Positions 15,912-24,555 of a stretch of DNA of 62,910 nt are shown here, piece after piece (positions within the stretch are counted from its first letter, which is position 1; the number at the start of each line of letters is the position of its first letter). Where the stretch lies: NCBI GenBank assembly GCA_041581335.1, contig JBFIDG010000001.1:1-62910 (forward strand), written 5' to 3'. Below the pieces are notes generated by a model. That model was given only the letters and a program-made list of their open reading frames with translations, had not been told where the DNA came from and searched no databases. A program made the position numbers and the translations under genes. This DNA is from JBFGSX01 sp041581335. Lineage in GTDB: Archaea; Thermoplasmatota; E2; JACPAO01; JAHFTW01.

Positions 15912-17780
15912 TTATTTCCAGGCGACGGCCTTCGAGACGACGGTCTGGCCGGCGTCGTCGGTGGCACGGAAGGTCACCATGGCGCCCGGAGCGACGTAGA
16001 AGCTCTTGGCGTACGTGTCCCAGTTCGTGGCGGGGAGCGTCGTGTAGCTACCGGAGCCGACGCGGGCCTCGACCTTGGCGATCTTGCTCTTGGAGTCCAC
16101 GGCGGTCTCGACCCAGTAGGCGTTGCCGACGGCCTTCGGGGTGAAGGTCGCGGTGAAGCTGGGGGCCGGAGCCGGGGCGGTGCCCCAGGCGATGGTCTTG
16201 GAGACGACGGTCTGGCCGCTGCCGTCGGTGGCGCGGAAGGTGACCGTGGAGCCCGAGGGGACCGGGATGCTCTTGGCGTAGGTGCCCCAGCTCGTGGCAG
16301 GGAGCGTCGTGTAGGCACCGTCGTTGACGCGCACTTCGACCTTGCTGACCTTGCTGCTGGATTCGACCGCAGTCTCGACCCACCATTGGTTGCCGACGGC
16401 CTTCGGCGTGAAGGTCGCGGTGAAGCTGGGCTTGGGGGCAGGTTGCGGGGCGGGCTGCGGGGCAGGGGCACTGCCGCCGAGCCAGCTCATCGAGTCGCTG
16501 GTGACCGTGGCGCCGGTGCTGCTGGTGGCCTTGAAGACCATCGAACCAGGGGTGGCGTGGAAGCTCTTGGCGTGGGTGCCCCAGCTCGTGGCCGGGAGCG
16601 TGACCATCGGGCCACCATTGTGGCTGGCCTCGACCTTCGTGATCTTTTCGCTGCCCTGGACCTTGACTTCGACCCACCATTCGTTGACGTTGCTGGGAAC
16701 GCTGAACGAGGCGGTGAAGGCAGCCGGGGCCGGCTTGGGCTCAGGCGCAGGGGCGGGGGCGGGGGTCGGAGCAGCGTTGCTGCGCTCAGCCTTCACACCA
16801 GCCACCCACACATGACCAGCAGCCTTCAAATCACTCGTACCAGACCAAGACAGACCCCAATGACGCTCAGCCTCACCGTAGTAATTGGCCAGATTCATGT
16901 TCGGACTGTCATTCCAGCTACGGTACACGATCGCCATCACACCAGCCGACTTCAACTCACCAAGATTGTCAAAGAACTGCTGCAGTTCGTTGCTCTGCTT
17001 GCTAAGGTAAGCGGGTTCGGGGTAGCTGCTGAGAGCCAGATCTTGGATGAAGATCGGCTTACCAAACAAAGACTGAAGGTACTGCGCGTTGCTGAGGGTG
17101 GTCTCGTACAGGTCATCGTAGTGAGCACTCGAGTCCTTGGTGGAGCCGCGCATGCCTTGGATACCGATGTAATCACTGGCAGCCGCAGTGCGGTCGAAGT
17201 TACCCCAGTAGTTCTTGCCCCACGAGCCGAGGCTCATGACGATCTTGGCGTTGGGGTAGCCTTCGTGGATCTTGTCGGCCATGTCGGCCATGTAGCCATC
17301 AAAGGGCTCGTACGATTGGATGCCGCCTTTGTTGAATTCGGATTCCATGAAGATGACGACTTCTTCGCCGCCCATCTTGGCGTTGAGGTGTTGGATGAGT
17401 TGGTCGGCGAGGGTGTTCCAGCCGGCTTTGTTCTTGTGGCTGTTGTGGAGGCTGCTCCAGCAGCCGTTTTCGACGCAGTCGGGGGTGATGTCGTCGCCCC
17501 AGTAGTAGAAGTGGATGGCGGGGGTGACGCCGGCGTTTTTCATGGTGGTGAGGCTGTTGTCGGGTCCGCCCCAGCCGCTGTTGAGGGTCCAGGGGCCGAT
17601 CCAGAAGGTGCCGTAGTCGGGGGCGACGCCGTTTTGGGTCTGGACGTTGATGGCGCCGGCTTCCATACCGAAGCCGATGGGGGTGTCGGTGGTGGCTGCT
17701 CCTGCGCCGGGGGCGATGAGGACGGCGAGTCCGGCGGTCAGGATGGCAAGGGTCGTGAGGATGGTTTTCAGGCGGGTCAT
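15912..17780 (-). CDS. Secreted putative glycoside hydrolase with three C-terminal repeat modules
   Basis: A 622-residue exported protein. The signal peptide is residues 1-28 (cleavage near GAGA). About 33-330 looks like a TIM-barrel glycosidase: aromatic-rich motifs (FYYWGDD), an acidic strand end FMESEFNKGG with Glu146 and Glu148, and IFIQDLALSSY. Which acids are catalytic cannot be decided. A Pro/Ala linker (about 335-354) leads to three modules of about 80 residues (355-436, 453-534, 543-622) sharing WWVE...KVEV...TLPATSWGT.AKS. These are probably carbohydrate- or surface-binding. DNA for residues about 180-330 (16790-17250) is visibly lower in GC and uses other codons, which suggests a horizontally acquired catalytic domain. 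The ATG at 17780 is chosen for the best signal peptide. Confidence 0.8.
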   Translation of the reverse strand: MTRLKTILTTLAILTAGLAVLIAPGAGAATTDTPIGFGMEAGAINVQTQNGVAPDYGTFWIGPWTLNSGWGGPDNSLTTMKNAGVTPAIHFYYWGDDITPDCVENGCWSSLHNSHKNKAGWNTLADQLIQHLNAKMGGEEVVIFMESEFNKGGIQSYEPFDGYMADMADKIHEGYPNAKIVMSLGSWGKNYWGNFDRTAAASDYIGIQGMRGSTKDSSAHYDDLYETTLSNAQYLQSLFGKPIFIQDLALSSYPEPAYLSKQSNELQQFFDNLGELKSAGVMAIVYRSWNDSPNMNLANYYGEAERHWGLSWSGTSDLKAAGHVWVAGVKAERSNAAPTPAPAPAPEPKPAPAAFTASFSVPSNVNEWWVEVKVQGSEKITKVEASHNGGPMVTLPATSWGTHAKSFHATPGSMVFKATSSTGATVTSDSMSWLGGSAPAPQPAPQPAPKPSFTATFTPKAVGNQWWVETAVESSSKVSKVEVRVNDGAYTTLPATSWGTYAKSIPVPSGSTVTFRATDGSGQTVVSKTIAWGTAPAPAPSFTATFTPKAVGNAYWVETAVDSKSKIAKVEARVGSGSYTTLPATNWDTYAKSFYVAPGAMVTFRATDDAGQTVVSKAVAWK

Positions 17781-18097
17781 TGGCGTACCAATCACGCACC
17801 GAGTCCAGGCGGGCCGAGGCCCCGTTCCATGCCCAGTGCGTAAGTGGCCATCTTCTCCTGAATCACTTAAGGCGAGCCGATTTTCTTATTATGGAGAACC
17901 GGTTTTCGGAAGGTTATACTTGAATATGACTGAAAGCCAAGTGGGCCCTGAAGGGCCAGGGACCTGCTGTTTCCGGGGTCTATGGACAAAGGGCCAGTGC
18001 CCCGTAGGGCCCCCAAGGTGAAGGCGGACCCGACGGGCCGGACACCCATGACCGTCCCGGCGTGCTGAAATGCCCGACCGCCCGTGCAAAACCATCC
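17781..18097 (+). other. Divergent intergenic region between hydrolase and radB
   Basis: These 317 bp contain an AT-rich island at 17870-17930 with CTTAAGG, CTTATTATGG and GGTTATACTTG, the best promoter candidates. A 31-codon frame at 17926-18021 contains three Cys residues but lacks independent support. Nothing else was recognised. Confidence 0.35.
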
Positions 18098-18763
18098 ATG
18101 CCTTTGTCGACCGCGTGCTCATCCCTGGACGCCCTGCTTGACGGGGGCCTGGAAGAGGACGCCATCACCCTCGTCTTCGGTGAGGGTGGAAGCGGCAAGA
18201 CGAACCTGGCGCTGCAATGCTCGCGGCAGGTCGTCCTGGCGGGCAAGAAGGTCGCGTACGTGGACACGGAAGGGGTCAGCCCCCGTCGCATGGAACAGGT
18301 GTTCAGTGCCGCCGGCGACCCCGCCGAGATGATGGACTCGATGCTGTTCTTCTCGCCCTTCGACATCATCCAACAGGAACGGATGGTCGAGAAGACCGCC
18401 CTGTTGAAGGGGCTTGGGCTGATCGTGGTCGACTCGATCAACATGCACTATCGTCTGCACATCGACGACCAGGACAAGGAGAAGGAGGCCGGTCGCAGCC
18501 TGTACAAGCAACTGCACCACCTCACCAACTTCGCCCGCCAGGCCGATGTCCCCGTCCTCGTCACGGGGCAGGTCTACGGCGGTGAGGACACCACACAACC
18601 GTTCGCACGGCGCGTCATGGAGCACCTGGTCAAAGCGCTCGTCAGGTTCGAGAAACGCCCCGACGGCACCCGCCGTGCCACGGTCCTCAAACACCGCAGC
18701 ATCGAAGATGGTCGGCAGGCGCGCTTCCGCATCGGAGCGCACGGCCTCGAAGCCGTGTCGTAG
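18098..18763 (+). CDS. radB: DNA repair and recombination protein RadB
   Basis: RecA-superfamily ATPase, an archaeal RadA paralogue that assists homologous recombination. Starting at the ATG at 18098 (MPLSTACSSLDALLDGGLE) gives 221 residues and the canonical RadB N-terminus; an earlier GTG at 18062 would add 12 atypical residues. The Walker A motif reads GEGGSGKT and the Walker B strand LIVVDSIN. The protein lacks the helix-hairpin-helix N-domain of RadA, as expected of RadB. The tail (VLKHRSIEDGRQARFRI) also fits the family. It is followed by, but not obviously co-transcribed with, the paired membrane regulators. Confidence 0.95.
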   Translation: MPLSTACSSLDALLDGGLEEDAITLVFGEGGSGKTNLALQCSRQVVLAGKKVAYVDTEGVSPRRMEQVFSAAGDPAEMMDSMLFFSPFDIIQQERMVEKTALLKGLGLIVVDSINMHYRLHIDDQDKEKEAGRSLYKQLHHLTNFARQADVPVLVTGQVYGGEDTTQPFARRVMEHLVKALVRFEKRPDGTRRATVLKHRSIEDGRQARFRIGAHGLEAVS

Positions 18764-18874
18764 CATGGTCTTCTGGCACGACAGAGCGCCGGCCGCACTC
18801 GGTCGGCTGAAAGGTCCTGTCGCCAAGCCCTCTCGGGGGTTCCCCCCGGGGTCGCGTAGGGGCGATGCCCGAAA

Positions 18875-18882
18875 CCTTAAGG
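18875..18882 (+). promoter_or_regulatory. CCTTAAGG promoter box of membrane wHTH operon
   Basis: An 8-bp palindromic AT-box within ACCTTAAGGT, centred about 31 nt upstream of the ATG at 18910. It fits a leaderless archaeal promoter. Confidence 0.45.
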
Positions 18883-18909
18883 TGTGGGAGGCCCCCACCC
18901 TCTTTTGCT

Positions 18910-19773
18910 ATGCACAACGGGACGCTGGCCCTTGCAGCCCTTGGACTCCTCTTGGTCGCCCTACCGGCGTCGGCGCAGCCGGACCCCGGTCTCCCCGGTC
19001 TCGACGAGATCCCCCTGATCGGTGACGAGCTCATCGACGTGGAAGGTGCCCAGCAGCAGCTGTCCGACCTGGTCGGCGGCGAAGAGCCCGCGCAGCCCGA
19101 CGAGCCCGCGCCGCCTGCCAAGAGCAAGGAGCCAGGCTTCGCCGACCGTGTGGCCCAGGCCATCGGCGACGACGCCGTCTCGTTCTCCCTGGCCGGTGTC
19201 GCCACGGCGGTCCTCACCGCTGGCGGCTTCGCCCTTGTCACCCGCTACATCTCCCCCAAAGAGGCACTCAAGAACCCGCAGCGTGCCATGCTGTATGGTT
19301 TCGTCCGCGCCACCCCGGGGGTCCACCTCAAGCAGCTCTCCGAGGAGTTCGGTATGAAGACCTCCAGCATCCTCTGGCACATCCGCAAGCTGGAGTCCGC
19401 CGAGCTCGTCAAGTCGGAACGCGTCAACGGCTTCCGCGTGTTCTACCCCGTCGAAGGCGGCGTAGAGATCCGCAAGGTCAGCCGCGCGCTGGCCACGCTG
19501 CAGAACGACAACGCCCTGCACATCTACCAATACATCGAACGCCACCCGGGCACCCCCGCCGCCGCCATGGCGGAGCGCCTGAGCCTCCACGGTGGCACCG
19601 CGCGCTGGCACCTGCGCAAGCTGCGCGACCATGGACTGCTCGACGAACTCGTCCAGTCTGATGGCTCGCGCTTCTACCCCACACCACTGGGGAACCGTGC
19701 TCTGGAGGCCCGTGAGGGCCGTCCCGTGGACGCTCCGGCACGCCCTGTCGGAACGCCCGCACTCTCCGAATGA
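18910..19773 (+). CDS. Membrane-anchored double winged-helix regulator A
   Basis: A 287-residue protein with an unusual layout. It has a signal peptide (1-22, ALPASA), an extracytoplasmic acidic/Pro-rich region (about 23-88), one membrane helix (90-112), and two cytoplasmic winged helix-turn-helix domains (about 122-182 and 198-260). Both wHTH units show the ArsR/MarR-like recognition-helix pattern, SSILWHIRKLE and GTARWHLRKLR. This suggests a one-component transcription regulator that senses outside the cell and binds DNA while tethered to the membrane. The start at 18910 is set by the signal peptide and the promoter box. The next gene overlaps by ATGA and encodes a protein of the same design, so the pair probably forms a heteromer. 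Confidence 0.85.
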   Translation: MHNGTLALAALGLLLVALPASAQPDPGLPGLDEIPLIGDELIDVEGAQQQLSDLVGGEEPAQPDEPAPPAKSKEPGFADRVAQAIGDDAVSFSLAGVATAVLTAGGFALVTRYISPKEALKNPQRAMLYGFVRATPGVHLKQLSEEFGMKTSSILWHIRKLESAELVKSERVNGFRVFYPVEGGVEIRKVSRALATLQNDNALHIYQYIERHPGTPAAAMAERLSLHGGTARWHLRKLRDHGLLDELVQSDGSRFYPTPLGNRALEAREGRPVDAPARPVGTPALSE

Positions 19774-20561
19774 AACACATCCTACTCGTCGTCGCCGTGC
19801 TGTGCGTCCCGGTCGCCGTAGCGCAGCTCGAACTGCCCGAGAACCCCTTGGACCCCGTCCGACCGGACCCCGTCGGGCCAGGGCTGGAGCCAGGCCAAGA
19901 GGACCCTGCCCCTGAGGCGGGCCTCCCCGGCGTCGAAGAGGGCGGCAGCGGCATCGACTGGGGCAGCGGCCTCGTCTGGGGCATCGGCGGTGCCGGCGTC
20001 GGTATCGTGGCCCTCGCGGGCCTCGCGTACTACCTAGGCGTCGGCGGCCTACGGCACATCGACAAGCACAACGTCTTGGAACACCCGATGCGCCAGTCCC
20101 TGCTCGACGTCGTCGAGACCAGCCCTGGCGTCCACCTGCGAGACCTGGCACAACGCCACGAGACCGCCGTGACAAACACCCAGTGGCACCTGCGGAAGCT
20201 CGAGATGGCCGGTCTGGTCAAGACGCAGAAGGTGCAGGGCCGCAGGCTCTACTACCCGACCCGCGGCGGCGCGCAGGCCAAGGAACAGGCGATCCAGAAC
20301 GCTGCCATGCAGAACCCCAACGCGCAGCGCATCCTGACGTACCTGGAATCCCATCCCGGCACCAACCAACGCAGCCTGGCCGAGGCGCTCGACATGAACC
20401 CCGGCACGGTGCGCTGGCACCTGCGCAAGATGGAGTCTGCCAACATGGTGCGCTGCGTCCAGGACGGGACCCAGAGCTGCTACTTCCCCGTCGTCCAAGA
20501 CGCCATCGGCTCCTGGAACAACTCAAGCAGCGAAGGCGTCGCCGTCGAAGAACGGACCTGA
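19770..20561 (+). CDS. Membrane-anchored double winged-helix regulator B
   Basis: Paralogue of the preceding gene, 263 residues, whose start overlaps its stop (ATGA). It has a signal peptide at 1-18 (VPVAVA), a short Pro/Glu-rich outer region, a membrane helix at about 67-90, then wHTH domains at about 105-163 (TNTQWHLRKLE) and 183-240 (GTVRWHLRKME). The spacing between helix, linker and the two DNA-binding domains matches regulator A. A Ser/Glu-rich tail closes the protein. Co-translation and matching architecture suggest a stoichiometric complex. The target genes and the signal are unknown. No enzymatic domain is visible. Confidence 0.85.
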   Translation: MKHILLVVAVLCVPVAVAQLELPENPLDPVRPDPVGPGLEPGQEDPAPEAGLPGVEEGGSGIDWGSGLVWGIGGAGVGIVALAGLAYYLGVGGLRHIDKHNVLEHPMRQSLLDVVETSPGVHLRDLAQRHETAVTNTQWHLRKLEMAGLVKTQKVQGRRLYYPTRGGAQAKEQAIQNAAMQNPNAQRILTYLESHPGTNQRSLAEALDMNPGTVRWHLRKMESANMVRCVQDGTQSCYFPVVQDAIGSWNNSSSEGVAVEERT

Positions 20562-20621
20562 GCAGCACTGTTCGATGTTCGTCCCATAAGGGTGGTCGTC
20601 CACGCCGACACAAGCATACCC

Positions 20622-21017
20622 ATGGAGGCGTACCACATCGTCCAGGAAGGCGAGGCCTGGGTCTGGCGGCTCTACAATGGCGACACCCCGGTCGCCCAGG
20701 GCATCCTGTATGCGGCACTCGACAACGTCGAGCGTGACCTGAAGGTCGTCTGCGAAGGCGACGCGCCCCCGTCGGTGTTCGCCGTGGCCCCTGACAAGTG
20801 GGCGTGGGCTTTCCAGCGCGAAGGCCAACGCCTTGGCACGACTCTGCGGGCGTTCCCGACCCGCGATGAGGCGTTCGATGCCTGCATCCGGGCCCTGGCC
20901 ATAGGGCGCCGCGCCGCGCGGGCCCCGTGGCGCTGGCCGGACGTGCCGGCGGGTGGGGTGGCGGAGCCAGGCTCCCTGGTCCCTAGAGGCCCTTCATCAT
21001 CTCGCGCAAGCCGTTGA
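20622..21017 (+). CDS. Small hypothetical protein, possibly DUF1508-like
   Basis: A 131-residue soluble protein starting at ATG 20622 (MEAYHIVQEG). Residues 1-80 contain a pattern of Trp/Tyr-rich strands (WVWRLYNGDTPVAQG) that loosely recalls DUF1508/YegP-type domains, a weak similarity. The last 45 residues are Arg/Pro-rich and extend 35 bp into the convergent nuclease gene, so the functional part may end earlier. Codon bias over the first two thirds supports a real gene. Confidence 0.55.
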   Translation: MEAYHIVQEGEAWVWRLYNGDTPVAQGILYAALDNVERDLKVVCEGDAPPSVFAVAPDKWAWAFQREGQRLGTTLRAFPTRDEAFDACIRALAIGRRAARAPWRWPDVPAGGVAEPGSLVPRGPSSSRASR

Positions 21018-21834
21018 GGATGATCTGCGTGTGCACGATGTCCTCCCGGTTGTACTCGATGAGGTCCTTCTTGATCGTCGCACTGCGGTTGGTGCGGAAC
21101 GACCTGTACAAGCGGAGGGCGTGGTAGCCGTCCTTGACCTTCAATTGCGGCTTCTTGTAGCCGAAGAACTGCGCGACCTTCTCGGACTTGAACTTGGAGA
21201 CCGGCAAGTAGACCCGCTGGGACTCCGGGTTGCCGGTGTAGACGACCTCTTGCTGAAGGTCGAACCAGTTGACCTTGTTGACCCACTTGGGGTCGATGCC
21301 GTATTTCTCACTGGCGCGGCGTAGCTGCACGGTGTCGCTGCTGGCGCCACCCCAGGTCACCATGGTGGCGCCGGTCTCGCATAGGGCCTTGAAGTCCCGC
21401 AGGAGCTTCTCTTGCCCGGCGCGGGTGTGGTCGAACCAGCTCGTGGTCTTGTTGGTCTCGTGGTCCAACATGCCGTACAGGAAGATCTCCGACTTGGGCC
21501 CGTCGAACTCCAGGTCCATGTGGATGATGGGCTCTTGCAGGTCGTAGATGCGTGGGTCGGCGGCGTAGACGATGGCCTCGCCTTTGGCGTGCGCTTCAGC
21601 AAAACCTTGCAGAAGTGGCAGCTGCCCCAGGAACCCCTCGTCGCCTTCGAACTTGCCGCTGGCACGAAGCGCCTCGATATCGGCCTTCCACAACTTCTCC
21701 ACGGTGTCGACGCCGGCGGCCCGCAGCCGTTCGGCTCGCCCTTCCTTGACCATGGGTAAGTCGGTGAGTTCGGTTCCCAACGGTCGGCCAACGATGCTTG
21801 ACGATAAACCCCCTGCCTTTGTCGGAGGGGGCAT
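20983..21834 (-). CDS. RNase H-like 3'-5' exonuclease-domain protein (RecB-family-like/YprB)
   Basis: Putative nuclease of 283 residues. The N-terminal part holds a helix-hairpin-helix-like segment (LPMVKEGRAERLRAAGVDTVEKL), often used for DNA binding. The catalytic part has DEDD-type features: IHMDLEFDG with the first Asp and Glu, a central WGGASSDTVQLRR, and YNREDIVHTQIILN, with the last Asp, near the C-terminus. This set is found in the predicted RecB-family/YprB-like exonucleases. The start at 21834 is tentative, since the frame runs to 22011 without coding character. It faces a small gene at its 3' end, with a 35-bp overlap, and is divergent from a lipoprotein gene. Confidence 0.75.
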   Translation of the reverse strand: MPPPTKAGGLSSSIVGRPLGTELTDLPMVKEGRAERLRAAGVDTVEKLWKADIEALRASGKFEGDEGFLGQLPLLQGFAEAHAKGEAIVYAADPRIYDLQEPIIHMDLEFDGPKSEIFLYGMLDHETNKTTSWFDHTRAGQEKLLRDFKALCETGATMVTWGGASSDTVQLRRASEKYGIDPKWVNKVNWFDLQQEVVYTGNPESQRVYLPVSKFKSEKVAQFFGYKKPQLKVKDGYHALRLYRSFRTNRSATIKKDLIEYNREDIVHTQIILNGLREMMKGL

Positions 21835-21922
21835 TGCTGCGGCGAGGGGCCGCTGCGCAGGCACCCGCATCCTTGTGTGTGGCGACCAACATCGCCAAGT
21901 GGCGTGACGTCGATGCCCCGGT

Positions 21923-22327
21923 ATGCGTTGGCTTGCCGTGGGCCTGATCGTCACTCTGGTCGGCTGCGCCGGGCCGCCGAGTGCGGCGGGGCCATGCGCA
22001 GCGTACCACACGCCGGGGGATGCGTTGGTGGTCCAGTTCCAGGGGCCCTCCGAGGAGAGCTACGAAGAGTGGGCCATCCCACCATGGTCAGCGTACGACG
22101 TCGAGGTGGTCCGTCACGCCCGCAACGGCGATGCCGTCTGGACGGTGGACCCCGCCATTGTCGATGGCTGCATGAGTGCCCCGTTGGATGGGCCGGGGGA
22201 ATACCGGCTGACCGCGAGGGCACCCGTCGCGGAGGACGACTATTGCTGGTTCTCCGCTTGGAAGGAGTTCTCGTACGATGGCGGCCTCGTGGAGATCGAC
22301 GTCTCCGTGGGCGCCGTGTGTGCGTAG
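21923..22327 (+). CDS. Small lipoprotein of unknown function
   Basis: 134 residues. An N-terminal hydrophobic segment ends in the lipobox LVGC (Cys15), so the protein is likely exported and lipid-anchored. The mature part contains several Cys residues, probably paired outside the cell, and a short beta-rich domain ending in VEIDVSVGAVC. No family was recognised. Confidence 0.7.
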   Translation: MRWLAVGLIVTLVGCAGPPSAAGPCAAYHTPGDALVVQFQGPSEESYEEWAIPPWSAYDVEVVRHARNGDAVWTVDPAIVDGCMSAPLDGPGEYRLTARAPVAEDDYCWFSAWKEFSYDGGLVEIDVSVGAVCA

Positions 22328-22378
22328 GCGGCCGCTCCGCTGAAGGTCCGCTTCGTGGTCGGACCAGTGCGTGTCGCT

Positions 22379-22657
22379 TCAGTCCATGACGCCAGCGTAT
22401 TCGAGGGCGAACAAGCCGCCCTGGAACGCGCTGGTGGCGCCGTTGAAGCCGAAGCCCATGGCGTCGTTGGTGAGGCCTGCGGCGGTCTTGCCCATCTCGC
22501 TTGCCAGGGCTTCCCAGTCGTCGCCGTCGTGCTCGGCCCACTTCATGATGATCTTCATCGCGATGTTGAATCCCTCGCGCTCTGCGCCCTCGAAGTCCTC
22601 CTGCATGGAGTCCTTGAGTTTGCGGACGAAGTCCAGCATCGACATCTCTTCGGTCAT
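22379..22657 (-). CDS. Small acidic helical protein, unknown
   Basis: 92 residues, cytoplasmic and mostly helical, with a highly acidic first half (FVRKLKDSMQEDFEGAEREG) and a Gly/Phe-rich C-terminus. No motif was recognised. It may be co-transcribed with the zinc-ribbon membrane protein encoded just upstream on the same strand, 81 bp away. Confidence 0.6.
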   Translation of the reverse strand: MTEEMSMLDFVRKLKDSMQEDFEGAEREGFNIAMKIIMKWAEHDGDDWEALASEMGKTAAGLTNDAMGFGFNGATSAFQGGLFALEYAGVMD

Positions 22658-22738
22658 GTCTTCGCGAGCGGCGTGCTCCGATTAGACCATTTTGTAGGCG
22701 GGGCGCCGGCACGTGGTGCCTGACGCGGTGCGGGAGGA

Positions 22739-23290
22739 CTACGCCAGGGCTCGCTTGGCCGCGAACACGTTGTCGATGAATTCATCCATCCTTGCACTCG
22801 AGATGCGTTTCTTGAACACCACCTTCAGCCCGCCAAGTGGGCTGTCGATGACGACCGCACGGCGACGAGCGAAGAAGAGAAGAACGAACGCGCCCACGAG
22901 AATGGGAAGGGTCAGGATGCCAAGGATGACCATGCCCATGTCCCAGACCTTTCCATGCATGATCCCAGGCACCTTCGCCAGGTCTGCATGGTAGGTTCCG
23001 GAACTGCCCGTCAGCCAATTCGAGTAATGGACAACGAGGCGTTCGCGCGTCAAGGCAATCGAGTTCTTGTCAAAGACGCCGGAGCTTAGGCTGTCGATGA
23101 TGCCTCCCTGCCCCGTGTGCTTCTCTGCCTTCGCGACCGCCTGGACCTGCACGGCAAGCGGGGTGGAGGAGACCTTGACGTTGCCCTGAGACGAGCCGTA
23201 CCCGCATGCTGGGCACGATGGGGGCGTTCCCGGCGTCACGGATACTTCAGTAGAACATTTGGGGCAAGATTTGACAGCCACGGCACGCAA
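22739..23290 (-). CDS. Zinc-ribbon membrane protein, unknown
   Basis: 183 residues. An N-terminal zinc ribbon (CPKCS...CPACG, Cys residues 9, 12, 26 and 29) is followed by a polar region. A PH-like stretch (FDKNSIALTRERLVVHYSNW) follows, then one or two membrane helices (VILGILTLPILVGAFVLLFFA) and a basic tail. The combination of short zinc ribbon and PH-like membrane protein is common among archaeal proteins of unknown function. Confidence 0.65.
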   Translation of the reverse strand: MRAVAVKSCPKCSTEVSVTPGTPPSCPACGYGSSQGNVKVSSTPLAVQVQAVAKAEKHTGQGGIIDSLSSGVFDKNSIALTRERLVVHYSNWLTGSSGTYHADLAKVPGIMHGKVWDMGMVILGILTLPILVGAFVLLFFARRRAVVIDSPLGGLKVVFKKRISSARMDEFIDNVFAAKRALA

Positions 23291-23368
23291 TTGCGCTGAC
23301 GTGCTTTCAATGTTGGCACTGCCTTGTCCACGTATTCGGGGTGCCTGCCGGGCGGGGTGGCCTGCAGT

Positions 23369-24541
23369 TCAAGCGGTGACGTAGCCCACTGCGTCGGGCA
23401 CGGGGGGCGCTTCGGCGAAGTCGCCTTCGCGGCGCTCGATCTTCTGGCCGCCGAGCTCGACGAGCTCGTTGTCTTCCCACTTCGGGTTGAGGCGGGGGCG
23501 GGGCTTGCAGGTCGCCAGCAGGTAGTTGGCGACGATGGGCCAGGCCATGATGACGTCGCTGTACAGCGTCGCCTTGGTGGCCTTGGCGTGGACCTTGCCC
23601 CAGGCCTGGGCTTCCTCGAGGGTGCTGCCGGACAGGCCGTTCCACTCGGGGCGGTCCATGGTGATGTTGACGGCGTATTCGTGGCCTTCGCGGTCCGTGT
23701 ACTCGGTGGTCTCGCAGACCACTTCGCAGTCGTTGACGAAGTTCTTGGGGACGCCGCCACCGAGGTAGATGACGCAGCTCTTCTTGCTGTTGCCTTTGAG
23801 CTGGGTGATCTCCCAGTTGTCCGCGACGGGGTCGTGGATGAAGGTCTTCTTGGTGCCGGCGCGGGTGTGGCGCCAGTGGTTGATGCACAGGCCGATGCCC
23901 ATGGAGCAGTCGGTCAGGGCGGGGATCCACAGGGGGACCTGGAATTCGTTGACCTTCGCGAGCACGCCTTTGTTGACGGCCTTCAGGTCGTTGTAGGCGC
24001 GGCCCTCGTTGATGGTCTGGCCGACGAAATCGGTGAACTGGCGGCTGGTCTTGACGCCGGCGATGTCCTTGTCGTCGGCGAGGTAACTGATGTAGCCGTC
24101 GCAGGCGCGCAGGAAGTCCTCGTCGATGTAGGAGTCGTAGAGGCGGTCGATCATGTGGTCGCGGAGCAACAGGTTGTCGACGCTGGGGCGGCCTTGGCCG
24201 ACGGGGCCGCCGAGGCTCAGGTACAGGTCGTCGTCGATGCAGCCGCCGGTGCTGACCCAGGCGTCGATGAAGCCGGCTTCCATCATCTTGACGAAGAGGT
24301 CGCGCATGCCGGTTGAGATGAGGGTGCCTGCGGTGGCGAGGATGACCGTCGGGCGGTCGGGGTCCTCAAGGGCGCGGCGCAGGATGTCGCAGACTTGGCC
24401 GAGTTGGCGGCCCTGCGCGGAGGTCTGGGCCATCATCTCGATGAGCTTCACGACGTCGCCGGTGGGTTGCACCTGGTTGACGGGGGTCGCAAAGAAGTCG
24501 CTCTTCTTCCATTCGTATTCGGGGTCGATGCGGGATTCCAT
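23369..24541 (-). CDS. dys: Deoxyhypusine synthase family protein
   Basis: Transfers the aminobutyl group of spermidine to a lysine of translation factor aIF5A, the first step of hypusine formation. At 390 residues it is longer than many archaeal versions (about 310-330). The catalytic lysine context is present (AQAWGKV, Lys316), as are the NAD-site motifs LATAGTLISTGMRD and VSTGGCIDDD. Homologues of this length include homospermidine-synthase-like enzymes, so activity on a free amine is the main alternative. The start is fixed by a near-perfect Shine-Dalgarno sequence. Confidence 0.88.
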   Translation of the reverse strand: MESRIDPEYEWKKSDFFATPVNQVQPTGDVVKLIEMMAQTSAQGRQLGQVCDILRRALEDPDRPTVILATAGTLISTGMRDLFVKMMEAGFIDAWVSTGGCIDDDLYLSLGGPVGQGRPSVDNLLLRDHMIDRLYDSYIDEDFLRACDGYISYLADDKDIAGVKTSRQFTDFVGQTINEGRAYNDLKAVNKGVLAKVNEFQVPLWIPALTDCSMGIGLCINHWRHTRAGTKKTFIHDPVADNWEITQLKGNSKKSCVIYLGGGVPKNFVNDCEVVCETTEYTDREGHEYAVNITMDRPEWNGLSGSTLEEAQAWGKVHAKATKATLYSDVIMAWPIVANYLLATCKPRPRLNPKWEDNELVELGGQKIERREGDFAEAPPVPDAVGYVTA

Positions 24542-24546
24542 GGTAG

Positions 24547-24555
24547 GTCACCTCC
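24547..24555 (-). promoter_or_regulatory. Strong Shine-Dalgarno site of dys
   Basis: On the minus strand TTAGGAGGTGACC precedes the ATG at 24541, with AGGAGGTGA matching the anti-SD tail of 16S rRNA in full. This is exceptional here, since many neighbouring genes show no such site. Confidence 0.75.

Noticed and set aside
17926..18021. 31-codon Cys-containing frame upstream of radB
   Set aside because: Promoter boxes are at the wrong distance and codon bias is weak; kept only as part of the intergenic description.
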